Assembly: GCA_002397155.1 (NCBI GenBank)
Contig: DGZR01000089.1
Coordinates: forward strand, 1-23,881
Direction of reading: 5' to 3'
From: Firmicutes bacterium UBA4975
GTDB taxonomy: Bacteria > Bacillota > Proteinivoracia > UBA4975
DNA: 23,881 nucleotides
The notes below the pieces were generated by a model. The model did not search any database and was not told the origin of the DNA. It saw only the letters and a list, made by a program, of their open reading frames with translations. Positions within the stretch are counted from its first letter, which is position 1; every line of letters begins with the position of its first letter. Position numbers and translations under genes: made by a program. Below are positions 14,782-21,867 of this stretch, piece by piece.

Positions 14782-15955
14782 CCTCCTACTCCTGGAACTC
14801 TTGTCCGTCGCTTCCCTTCTCTATTCCCTCTTGCTGATCTTTTTGTCCTTTGCCCCGGCCGGGGTTATGGCCCTGATTTTTCTTTGGACAGTGGCGGTCT
14901 GCCTCTTTTACCGCCTGAGCCGGAGCTGGGCCAGAATCTTTCGGGCCAGCCTGCTACTCTTGACCGCTCCATTATTTTTTTACCACGGCTCGGTCGCCCT
15001 GATCTTTATCCTCATCACCGCCTTGCTGCTCCTGGTCTACCTCGAGCGCTTCATGGAACGGGGCAGTAGCCGGGAGTACGCCGGAAGCTTTAAAGTGGCC
15101 CTCCTTCTTTTTGTGGCAGCCATTTACTTGCGCTGGGTGGGGCCCGGCGTGTGGGAGGCAATCGCCCTGGCGGCACCCTTTATCTTCATCTACGTCCTCT
15201 CCACGGTAATGCTCATCCGCTCGGTGCGCCACGTGGAGGCCGGTATGGATCTCCGCCGCCTCCAGGGGACAAATTTGCGCTACCTCCTGGCTCTGGCCCT
15301 GTTCTTTATCCTGGCCGCCCTGGGGGGCAAGGACCTCTTTATCCGGGTGGGCCGGGGCCTGCTTTCAATCCTCTTTTTGCCCCTGCAGCTCCTATTCCGC
15401 CTCATCGACGGATTTAGCACTGCTACTTTTAACCCCGGCGGGGATAGGCTGCCGGAATTTCCCGAGCAGCCGCCGGAACAGGTGGGCGAAGAAGTCCCGC
15501 CCGGTGAGGCTGTCGGCCCAGGGGCAATGACCGGCGGACCCGTGGAAAAGATTCTTATCTTTCTCCTGGTGGCCGCTGTCATCTATGTTCTGTACAAGCT
15601 GATCGCCCGGGGGGGTAGGCACAGTTACCGAGGCCAGGACTACGTCGAAGAAAGGGAGTATATCAAGGGCAAGAAAAAGGCCCCTCGGCCCCGGCCCGCC
15701 GGTTTGCGGGCCAGGCGGGGCCAGCCCCTGGAGCAGGTGCGTTACTTTTATCGCAAGTTTTTGGAAAAGCTGGCGGCCCGCCAGGTGGAGCTCTCCGGCA
15801 CCGACACTTCCCAGGACATTGAAGCCAAGGCCTTGGCGGTTTTTCCCCAGGGAACCCAGGAAATCCGCCAGATTTACCTGCCCAGCCGGTACGGGCAAGT
15901 AGAAGGGGACAGCGCCCTGGCGGCCAGGATGGAAAAGCTCTATCGAGAATTGTAG
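14774..15955 (+). CDS. Multi-pass membrane protein with C-terminal DUF4129-like domain
   Basis: The 393-residue protein has an N-terminal membrane part of several helices (about 5-60, 70-135, 165-210), a Pro/Glu/Gly-rich outside loop, another helix (about 255-275), and a basic cytoplasmic region. The C-terminal domain (about 315-393) reads like DUF4129: an RYFYRKFLEKLAARQVELSGTDTSQDIEAKA helix pair, then the ending IYLPSRYGQ. In many bacteria the third gene after moxR-DUF58 encodes a transglutaminase-DUF4129 protein (TgpA type). Here the same membrane and DUF4129 ends are present, but no transglutaminase Cys-His-Asp core can be seen. It starts eight bases inside the DUF58 gene. The domain call is by pattern only. 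Confidence 0.7.
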   Translation: MFSLLLLELLSVASLLYSLLLIFLSFAPAGVMALIFLWTVAVCLFYRLSRSWARIFRASLLLLTAPLFFYHGSVALIFILITALLLLVYLERFMERGSSREYAGSFKVALLLFVAAIYLRWVGPGVWEAIALAAPFIFIYVLSTVMLIRSVRHVEAGMDLRRLQGTNLRYLLALALFFILAALGGKDLFIRVGRGLLSILFLPLQLLFRLIDGFSTATFNPGGDRLPEFPEQPPEQVGEEVPPGEAVGPGAMTGGPVEKILIFLLVAAVIYVLYKLIARGGRHSYRGQDYVEEREYIKGKKKAPRPRPAGLRARRGQPLEQVRYFYRKFLEKLAARQVELSGTDTSQDIEAKALAVFPQGTQEIRQIYLPSRYGQVEGDSALAARMEKLYREL

Positions 15956-15974
15956 CGAAGAAGGGAGAAGGGAA

Positions 15975-16514
15975 ATGCGCCTTTTTACGGCAATAACTTT
16001 GGCCGAACCGGCTCGGGCCCGCCTGGGCCAAGTCCTGCGGGAGCTAAAGCCCCGCCTGCTCAAGGGCCGGCTCACCCCGGTGGAAAACCTGCACCTGACT
16101 TTGGTCTTTATCGGGGAGACCCGAGAAGGGGCTGCGGCCAAGAGGGCCCTGGACGAGGTGACGGCCCCCCCTTTTTTATTGACCCTGGAGGGCCTTGGCC
16201 GTTTTCGCCGGTCCGGAGGCGACCTTCTTTGGCTGGGAGGAGGGGGAGAGCACCTGGAAAGCATTTATGACCAGCTCCGCCTTGCTTTGAGCCGAGGGGG
16301 TTTTTCCCTGGAAAAGCGGCCCTTTAAAGCCCATCTGACCTTGGGGCGGGACCTGGCCTTTGCCCCGGATTTTTCCTGGGAGGACTACGGGCGGGCTCTG
16401 CCCCCCCTGACAGTTCCCGTCGATAAAGTGAGCCTGATGCAGTCTGAGCGGATTGAGGGGCGGCTTCGCTACACAGAAATCCACCGCCGCCCCCTTTTAG
16501 CCAAGGAGGTATAG
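15975..16514 (+). CDS. thpR: RNA 2',3'-cyclic phosphodiesterase (ThpR/LigT)
   Basis: The 179-residue protein belongs to the 2H phosphoesterase superfamily. The two catalytic HxTx motifs are both present as HLTL, with H40/T42 and H120/T122, and the family opening MRLFTAI is seen. It opens 2',3'-cyclic phosphates at RNA ends to 2'-phosphates and acts in RNA end processing or repair. The ATG follows the DUF4129 stop by 19 bases, with a GGGAGAAGGG stretch just before it, so it is probably part of the same operon, though no functional link to the envelope genes is evident. Confidence 0.92.
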   Translation: MRLFTAITLAEPARARLGQVLRELKPRLLKGRLTPVENLHLTLVFIGETREGAAAKRALDEVTAPPFLLTLEGLGRFRRSGGDLLWLGGGGEHLESIYDQLRLALSRGGFSLEKRPFKAHLTLGRDLAFAPDFSWEDYGRALPPLTVPVDKVSLMQSERIEGRLRYTEIHRRPLLAKEV

Positions 16515-16516
16515 TC

Positions 16517-17104
16517 ATGGCATTTACCGGCTACGTCCAAGTGTATACCGGCAACGGCAAGGGCAAGACCACCGCTGCCATCGGCCTGGCCCTGCGGGCC
16601 CTGGGGGCGGGTAAAAAAGTGTTCTTCCTGCAGTTCATGAAAAAGGCCGTTTACAGTGAACACAAAATCTTGCCCTCCCTTTCGCCTAACCTGACCTTTA
16701 AGGCGCTGGGCAAGCCCTTTTTCGTCGTGCAGGAAGGAGCGATGCCCGAAGCCGAGCTGGCCAAGTGGCGGCAGCAGGCGGTGATCTTTCCCCCGGGAGA
16801 GCCCCCCCAAGAATACGTGGACCTGCTGGCGGAGGGACTGGAGTTGGCCCGGCAGGCTGTTTCCGGCGGGGAGTACCAGGTGGTCATTCTGGACGAGTTG
16901 GTGGTGGCCCTGCATTTTGGCCTGGTCACCTGGCCCGCTGTTCGCTCCCTTCTGGCGGCCAGGGACCCGGGGGTGGAGTTGGTGCTCACCGGCCGGGGGG
17001 CCAGCGACGAGCTCATCCGGGCGGCCGACTTGGTGACCGAGATGCGGGAGATCAAGCATTACTACACCCAGGGCGTCCTCGCCCGCCGGGGCATCGAAAA
17101 CTAG
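16517..17104 (+). CDS. cobO: Cob(I)alamin adenosyltransferase, CobO/CobA type
   Basis: The 195-residue protein carries the P-loop TGNGKGKTTAA (11-21), then AIGLALRALGAGKKV, a central YQVVILDELVVALHFGLV segment and the late VLTGRGASDELIRAADLVTEMREIKHYY stretch, all typical of the CobA/CobO/BtuR family. It transfers adenosine from ATP to reduced cobalamin or cobinamide, making the adenosyl form used by radical mutases and dehydratases. AAGGAGGT lies eight bases before the ATG and overlaps the end of thpR. No other cobalamin gene is in the window, so it more likely serves salvage or cofactor maturation. lplA follows by 29 bases. Confidence 0.93.
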   Translation: MAFTGYVQVYTGNGKGKTTAAIGLALRALGAGKKVFFLQFMKKAVYSEHKILPSLSPNLTFKALGKPFFVVQEGAMPEAELAKWRQQAVIFPPGEPPQEYVDLLAEGLELARQAVSGGEYQVVILDELVVALHFGLVTWPAVRSLLAARDPGVELVLTGRGASDELIRAADLVTEMREIKHYYTQGVLARRGIEN

Positions 17105-17133
17105 GGCCCAGAGCCTCAAAAGGAGAGACGCCA

Positions 17134-18120
17134 ATGCTGTACATCGAAAGCCCCAGCCATGAGCCCGACTTCAACCTGGCCCTGGAACAGTATGTCTTTG
17201 ACCAACTACCCCGGTGCCAGGAGTACTTTATGCTCTGGCAAAACCAAGATGCCATCATCGTGGGCAAGCACCAGAACACGGCGGCGGAAATCGACGGGGC
17301 CTATGTGGCAAAAAAAGGCATCCGGGTGGTGCGCCGCCTGTCGGGGGGGGGAGCGGTTTACCACGACCTGGGCAACATCAACTACACATTTATCGTGGAC
17401 GCCAAGGGCGCCGCGATAGACTTTGCCGCCTTTTGCCGCCTGGTGGTGGAAGCCCTGGCCTCCCTGGGAGTGACGGCGGAGATCAGCGGCCGCAACGATA
17501 TAACTATCGGGGGGAAAAAGTTTTCCGGCAACGCCCAGTACATAAAAAAGAGCCGGGTAATGCACCATGGCACGATAATGTTCGATTCCGACCTCTCGGC
17601 CTTGGCGGCGGCCCTTAGGGTCAGCCCCGACAAGGTGCGTTCCAAGGGGGTGGAATCGGTGCGAAGCCGGGTGACCAACCTGCGGGAACACCTGCCCGCT
17701 TCCTTGACCCTGGCCCAGTTTTGGCAGGTCTTGCACCGGTTCATGGTGAGAAAGAGGGCCATGGAGACGTACCGGCTCACGGCCAAAGACCTGGCCGAGG
17801 TTGAAGCCCTCCGGGTTTCCCGCTACGCCACCTGGGAATGGAACTACGGCTCTTCTCCGCCATACAGCATCCGCAAAGAACGGCGGGTGGAAGGCTGCGG
17901 CACGATACAACTGGGCCTGGAGGTGGAAAAGGGCATCCTCACCGCTTTTTCTGCCCAGGGCGATTACTTTGGCAGCGGAGACTCCTCCGACCTGGCTCGG
18001 CTGTTGGTGGGCCGACGGCTGGAAGAGGGCGAGCTGAAAAAAGCCCTGGCCGACCTGGATGTCGACCACTACTTCAGCAATCTCACTTTAGAAGAGCTGG
18101 TGGAAATCATCCTCCAGTAG
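17134..18120 (+). CDS. lplA: Lipoate-protein ligase A
   Basis: This 328-residue enzyme has the BPL/LplA catalytic domain at about 1-235 and a C-terminal lipoate-ligase domain at about 240-328. Key blocks are the lipoate-binding loop RRLSGGGAVYHD (67-78), GNINYTFI, and the Lys-containing GGKKFSGNAQ (126-135) with K129 as the probable adenylate-contacting residue. It activates free lipoate with ATP and attaches it to lysines of 2-oxoacid dehydrogenase E2 or glycine-cleavage H proteins. The ATG at 17134 follows AAGGAG by about eight bases; a frame opening further upstream lies inside cobO and is not protein-like. It is the last gene of the run that starts with moxR. No classical terminator follows. 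Confidence 0.93.
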   Translation: MLYIESPSHEPDFNLALEQYVFDQLPRCQEYFMLWQNQDAIIVGKHQNTAAEIDGAYVAKKGIRVVRRLSGGGAVYHDLGNINYTFIVDAKGAAIDFAAFCRLVVEALASLGVTAEISGRNDITIGGKKFSGNAQYIKKSRVMHHGTIMFDSDLSALAAALRVSPDKVRSKGVESVRSRVTNLREHLPASLTLAQFWQVLHRFMVRKRAMETYRLTAKDLAEVEALRVSRYATWEWNYGSSPPYSIRKERRVEGCGTIQLGLEVEKGILTAFSAQGDYFGSGDSSDLARLLVGRRLEEGELKKALADLDVDHYFSNLTLEELVEIILQ

Positions 18121-18123
18121 GTA

Positions 18124-18138
18124 TGGTAATAATTACCA
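18124..18138. promoter_or_regulatory. 15-bp perfect palindrome, possible operator
   Basis: TGGTAAT-A-ATTACCA is a perfect palindrome three bases after the lplA stop and about 35 bp before a TATAAT box (18173-18178). Size and place fit a dimeric repressor site for the downstream wall-protein gene. It lacks a T run, so it is not a terminator. Confidence 0.4.
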
Positions 18139-18172
18139 CCCAGGAAATAGCCCTAAATCCTTTTCCATGGTA

Positions 18173-18178
18173 TATAAT
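18173..18178 (+). promoter_or_regulatory. Probable -10 box of the RlpA-domain gene
   Basis: A perfect TATAAT lies in an AT-rich patch 62 bp before the GTG start. No recognisable -35 box sits 16-18 bp upstream, so the promoter may need an activator or be weak. Confidence 0.4.
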
Positions 18179-18201
18179 TTTAAAAAAGAGATAGAGATTA
18201 T

Positions 18202-18222
18202 GGTAAACCCATCGGGTTTACC
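18202..18222 (+). promoter_or_regulatory. Leader hairpin next to the ribosome binding site
   Basis: GGTAAACCC and GGGTTTACC form a 9-bp perfect stem with an ATC loop. It ends five bases before the GGGGGTG ribosome site (18227-18233). No T run follows, so it is not a terminator. It could stabilise the mRNA or influence translation of the wall-protein gene. Confidence 0.5.
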
Positions 18223-18239
18223 CCTTGGGGGTGCTTGTA

Positions 18240-19205
18240 GTGCAGGATAAGAAAGGCTTAGTGCGGGGGACAGTGGTCCTGGCCCTCCTCCTTGCCCTCG
18301 CCTTTATCGGTCCCGGGGGGCCCTTGCCCCGGCTGGTGAGAGTCTGGCGGGAGGGCGGCGAGGGACAGCAGGTCTGGACGTCCGAGTCCTTGGTGGGGGA
18401 CATTTTAGCCCAGGCCGGAATCTGCCTGACGGAATATGAACGGGTCTATCCCGAGCCAGAGGAGGAGGTCCCCTCCGCCAATATCACCATCACCAGGGCC
18501 AAGGAAGTGACTTTGTCCCGGGAGGGTCGGGAAGAGACAGTCCTGACCTGGGCGGGGACAGTGGCGGCCCTCCTGGCCGAACAGGGAATAAACCCCAACG
18601 AGGGCATGCTCAGTTGTCCCCTTGAACAAGAGCTGTTTTGGGGCCTGCGGGTGCAGATTGTCCGGGTGGAAACCGAGCTGGTCCGTGAGGAGGTACTGCT
18701 ATCCGCCCCCACGGTGTACCAGGACGACGCCAGCCTGGAGCGGGGCAAGACCAAGGTCGAAACCCAGGCCCGGAGCGGTCGAAAACTGGTCACTTATGAA
18801 GTGCGCCGCCACGACGGAGAGGAAGCGGCCCGCCGCCTGGTGGAGGAAGAGATCCTTACCTCCCCGGTTGCAGGCGTCATCCTCCGGGGGACCCGGACAA
18901 TCTCCCGGGGCGGGGGGGAGGCCGTCCTTGGCCTCGCTTCTTACTACGGCTCGGAACTCCACGGCCGCAAAACTGCCAGCGGCGTGCCCTTCGATATGAA
19001 CGCCCTCACCGCTGCTCACCGGACCCTGCCCTTTGGCACCCGGGTAAAAGTCACTTACCTGGCCACCGGTAAGTCAGTAGTGGTGGTGATCAACGACCGG
19101 GGGCCCTTTGTCGCCGGCCGGATAATCGACCTCTCAGCGGCGGCGGCCAAGGCCATCGGCCTCTATGCAGCCGGAGTGGGCAAAGTGCGCTTGGAAATAC
19201 CCTAA
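18240..19205 (+). CDS. Cell-wall protein: DUF348, G5 and RlpA-like double-psi beta-barrel domains
   Basis: The 321-residue protein has an N-terminal membrane helix (8-24), DUF348-like segments (about 45-85 and 100-125), a G5 domain (about 138-217, with VETELVREEVLLSAPTVYQDD at its start), and a C-terminal RlpA-type barrel (about 230-320). The barrel shows GLASYYGSELHGRKTASG, FDMNALTAAHRTLPFGTRV, NDRGPFV and GRIIDLS. Firmicute YabE/YocH-type proteins pair DUF348-G5 with a 3D domain that cleaves peptidoglycan. Here the RlpA barrel takes that place, so lytic transglycosylase activity is plausible. GTG at 18240 was chosen because GGGGGTG lies six bases before it; TTG 18225 and GTG 18231 are in-frame alternatives. 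A shared terminator closes the gene. Confidence 0.85.
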   Translation: MQDKKGLVRGTVVLALLLALAFIGPGGPLPRLVRVWREGGEGQQVWTSESLVGDILAQAGICLTEYERVYPEPEEEVPSANITITRAKEVTLSREGREETVLTWAGTVAALLAEQGINPNEGMLSCPLEQELFWGLRVQIVRVETELVREEVLLSAPTVYQDDASLERGKTKVETQARSGRKLVTYEVRRHDGEEAARRLVEEEILTSPVAGVILRGTRTISRGGGEAVLGLASYYGSELHGRKTASGVPFDMNALTAAHRTLPFGTRVKVTYLATGKSVVVVINDRGPFVAGRIIDLSAAAAKAIGLYAAGVGKVRLEIP

Positions 19206-19207
19206 AG

Positions 19208-19248
19208 AAAAATCAGCCGGTGGGGACAGTCCCCACTGGCTGATTTTT
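19208..19248. terminator. Bidirectional terminator between the RlpA-domain gene and hydA
   Basis: AAAAATCAGCC (19208-19218) pairs with GGCTGATTTTT (19238-19248), and an inner GTGGGG/CCCCAC extends the stem. A and T runs flank both sides, so it works for both convergent genes. It touches the hydA stop codon. Confidence 0.9.
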
Positions 19249-20630
19249 TATCCCTTGCGGTAGAAGTCACCGGGACAGCGGGGCAGGTACCTGCCCCGGT
19301 TGCCCAAGAGGAGGCGGCCATCGGAAAAGGCCAGTTCTCCACCCAGGAGGACGGCCCGGGGACCGCCCCGGGTTTTAAAGCCCTCGTAGGGGGTGTAGTC
19401 CACATTTTGCTCTTGGTTCTTTGCCCGGATTGTGTCCCTTGCCTCCGGGTCCCAGAGGACCAGGTCGGCGTCGCTGCCCGGGGCGATGGTCCCTTTTTGC
19501 GGGTAGAGGCCGAAGAGGCGGGCGGGGTTTTCCGCCAAGAGGGCGACAAACCGGTTGGCGCTGATGGTGCCGTTGGCGACGGCGGTGTATAGGAGGGTCG
19601 GCCGGTGTTCCACTCCGGGCAGACCGTTGGGGATCTTGCTAAAATCCGCTCGTCCCAGTTCTTTTTGCCCCCGGTAGTTGAAGCTGCAGTGGTCGGTGGC
19701 GACGGTGTCCAGACGGCCCGCCGCCAGGGCGGCCCAGAGGGCGGCTTGGCTGGCCTGGCCCCGGAGGGGGGGAGAGCAGACGTACTTGGCGCCCTCAAAG
19801 CCGGGCAGGTCGTAAAGGGCGTCGTCCAAGAAGAGGTACTGGGGGCAGGTTTCTAAGTACACCTCGGCCCCTCGCTCCCGGGCTGCCAGGGCGGCGGCCA
19901 GGCCGGCGGCGCTGCTCAGGTGGACGATGTAGGCCGGCGTCCCCGCCATCTGGGCCAGGCAGGTAAAGCGGGAGACCGCCTCGGCTTCGGCCAGCTCGGG
20001 CCGGGACAGGGGATGAAAGCGGGGTTCGGTCTCCCTTTGGCTTAAGTGTTCCCGAACGAGTTCGTCTACGACATCGCCGTTTTCGCAGTGGGCGCCCACG
20101 ATCCCTCCCACTTCTTTGACCCGGCCCAGGACCTGCCAGACCTGGCCGTCTCTTAAGCGCAGGTCGTCGTAGGCCAGATAGACCTTGTACGAGGTCACTC
20201 CCGCCCGGGCCATTTCCTTGACTTCTTTGGCGGTCTCCTGATTCCAGTCGGTTATGGCCAGGTGAAAAGCGTAGTCGCAGGCGGAAAGACCGGCGGCTTT
20301 TTCCTGCCACCGGTCCAGGGCTTGGGCCAGGCTGCCCCCCTTGGCCTGGGTGGCGAAATCGATGACGGTGGTTGTGCCTCCCGCCAGGGCGGCTTTTGTG
20401 CCGGTCCTGAAATCGTCGGCGGTAACAGTCCCTCCTACTTCCAGGTCGAAGTGGGTGTGGGCATCGATGAAGCCGGGAAAAACCAGGCAGCCCTGGGCCT
20501 CTATCACCTGGGCGCCGACCGTATTGAGGCCGAGCCCGACGGCGGCGATGCGGCCGCCCTCAATCAGGATGTCCCTCCGGCAAGAGGCGGAGGCGGTGAC
20601 AAGTTCACCGCCTCGCACGACTGTTTTCAC
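19248..20630 (-). CDS. hydA: Dihydropyrimidinase / D-hydantoinase family amidohydrolase
   Basis: This 460-residue cyclic amidohydrolase has the complete binuclear metal set: H58 and H60 (DAHTHFD), K149 as the carboxylated lysine (TSYKVYLAY), H181 (AHCEN), H237 (VHLSS) and D313 (TDHCSF). It hydrolyses cyclic ureides such as dihydropyrimidines or hydantoins. In ygeW/ygeY clusters the enzyme is called HyuA/HydA and is linked to anaerobic purine (urate/ureide) breakdown. The start is GTG at 20630; GTGA overlaps the ygeW stop by four bases, so it is translationally coupled and needs little ribosome site of its own. It ends the minus-strand unit ygeY-ygeW-hydA at a terminator. Confidence 0.92.
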   Translation of the reverse strand: MKTVVRGGELVTASASCRRDILIEGGRIAAVGLGLNTVGAQVIEAQGCLVFPGFIDAHTHFDLEVGGTVTADDFRTGTKAALAGGTTTVIDFATQAKGGSLAQALDRWQEKAAGLSACDYAFHLAITDWNQETAKEVKEMARAGVTSYKVYLAYDDLRLRDGQVWQVLGRVKEVGGIVGAHCENGDVVDELVREHLSQRETEPRFHPLSRPELAEAEAVSRFTCLAQMAGTPAYIVHLSSAAGLAAALAARERGAEVYLETCPQYLFLDDALYDLPGFEGAKYVCSPPLRGQASQAALWAALAAGRLDTVATDHCSFNYRGQKELGRADFSKIPNGLPGVEHRPTLLYTAVANGTISANRFVALLAENPARLFGLYPQKGTIAPGSDADLVLWDPEARDTIRAKNQEQNVDYTPYEGFKTRGGPRAVLLGGELAFSDGRLLLGNRGRYLPRCPGDFYRKG

Positions 20631-21826
20631 GGACGCAGCCAGCGCTGGGAGTCCCGCTCCGCCAGGACCGCCAGGGTCTTCTGGGGATCTTTACACTTAG
20701 CTAGGAAGATCATAGCGGCAATGATGTACGGTTTGTACGAAGCTTGCTTGTAGAGGGGGGTGCGGTAGCGGTCGAAGACCGAGGCTTCCACCTCTCCCTC
20801 CCGGCAGGAGATCCCGTTTATGTCAGCGGGGAGACAGTGAAGGTAAAGGGCCCGGCCCTCCCTAGTGGTCTTCATGAGCTCCTCGGTGCAGCACCAGTCC
20901 TGGTGCCGGGCATTTTCCGCCAGTAGCTCTTTTTCTAGAGCTTTGATGCCCTCGCCGTCCCCGGCGGCATAAAGGTCGGTCCGCTTTTCCATGGCGGCAA
21001 AGGGGGCCCAGCTCTTGGGATAGACAAAGTCCGCTTCGGCAAAGGCTTCGGCCATGCTGTTGGTTTTGCGGAAACTGCCCCCCGAGTCTCGGGCCTGTTT
21101 GCGGGCAATTTCTTCCACTTCGGGCATTACTTCATAGCCCTCGGGGTGGGCCAAGACAACCTCAAGGCCGAAACGGCTCATGAGGCCGATTACGCCCTGG
21201 GGGACCGAAAGGGGTTTGCCGTAGGAAGGGGAATAGGCCCAGGTCATGGCGATTTTTTTCCCTTTTAGGTTTTCCGCCCCTCCCGCCTGGTTCAGCATGT
21301 GCAGCATATCCGCCAGGCACTGGGTGGGGTGGTCGATGTCGCACTGAAGGTTGACTAATACGGGAACTTGCTCCAGGACCCCGTCTTGCCGGCCCTGGCG
21401 CACGGCCTTGGACACTTCCCGCATGTAGGTGTTGCCCTTGCCGATGTACATGTCGTCCCGGATTCCGATGACATCAGCCATGAAGGAAATCATGTTGGCG
21501 GTTTCCCGCACCGTCTCCCCGTGGGCGATCTGGGACTTGCCCTCATCCAGGTCCTGGACAGCCAGACCGAGAAAGTTGCAGGCCGAAGCGAAGCTGAAGC
21601 GGGTTCTGGTAGAATTGTCCCGAAAGAGGGAAACTCCCAGACCGCTGTCGAAAATCCGGGCGGAAATGTTTAATTCCCGCAGCCGGCGCAGGGCGTCGGC
21701 CACGGTAAAGACCCCCGCCAGTTCATCGTCGGTCTTTTCCCAGGTGAGGAGAAAGTCTTCGTTATACATGGCGCCTAAGTCCAGGCCCTTGAGTTTTTCC
21801 AGATACTCCAGTAACTTTTTAGCCAA
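20627..21826 (-). CDS. ygeW: YgeW-type knotted carbamoyltransferase
   Basis: The 399-residue protein is an aspartate/ornithine carbamoyltransferase relative. The carbamoyl-phosphate loop STRTR is at 72-76, HPTQ at 166-169 (in DIDHPTQCLADM), and HCLPADING lies late, with an extra YgeW-type stretch DEGKSQIAHGETVRETANMISFM. YgeW proteins form knotted trimers; their substrate was long unknown and is now linked to ureido compounds from purine breakdown (family knowledge, details uncertain). The TTG at 21826 was chosen: AAAGGAG lies eight bases before it and the resulting length matches the family (about 396). A longer frame up to 22042 adds 72 residues that are a shadow of ygeY. hydA follows with a four-base overlap. 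Confidence 0.92.
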   Translation of the reverse strand: MAKKLLEYLEKLKGLDLGAMYNEDFLLTWEKTDDELAGVFTVADALRRLRELNISARIFDSGLGVSLFRDNSTRTRFSFASACNFLGLAVQDLDEGKSQIAHGETVRETANMISFMADVIGIRDDMYIGKGNTYMREVSKAVRQGRQDGVLEQVPVLVNLQCDIDHPTQCLADMLHMLNQAGGAENLKGKKIAMTWAYSPSYGKPLSVPQGVIGLMSRFGLEVVLAHPEGYEVMPEVEEIARKQARDSGGSFRKTNSMAEAFAEADFVYPKSWAPFAAMEKRTDLYAAGDGEGIKALEKELLAENARHQDWCCTEELMKTTREGRALYLHCLPADINGISCREGEVEASVFDRYRTPLYKQASYKPYIIAAMIFLAKCKDPQKTLAVLAERDSQRWLRP

Positions 21827-21867
21827 ACCATCGACTCCTTTCGTCTGTGGGCTGGGGCCGTTTTTTG

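Noticed and set aside
16765..17133. Upstream extension of lplA inside cobO
   Set aside because: Gly/Arg/Pro-rich shadow translation; lplA has a clear ATG and ribosome site at 17134.
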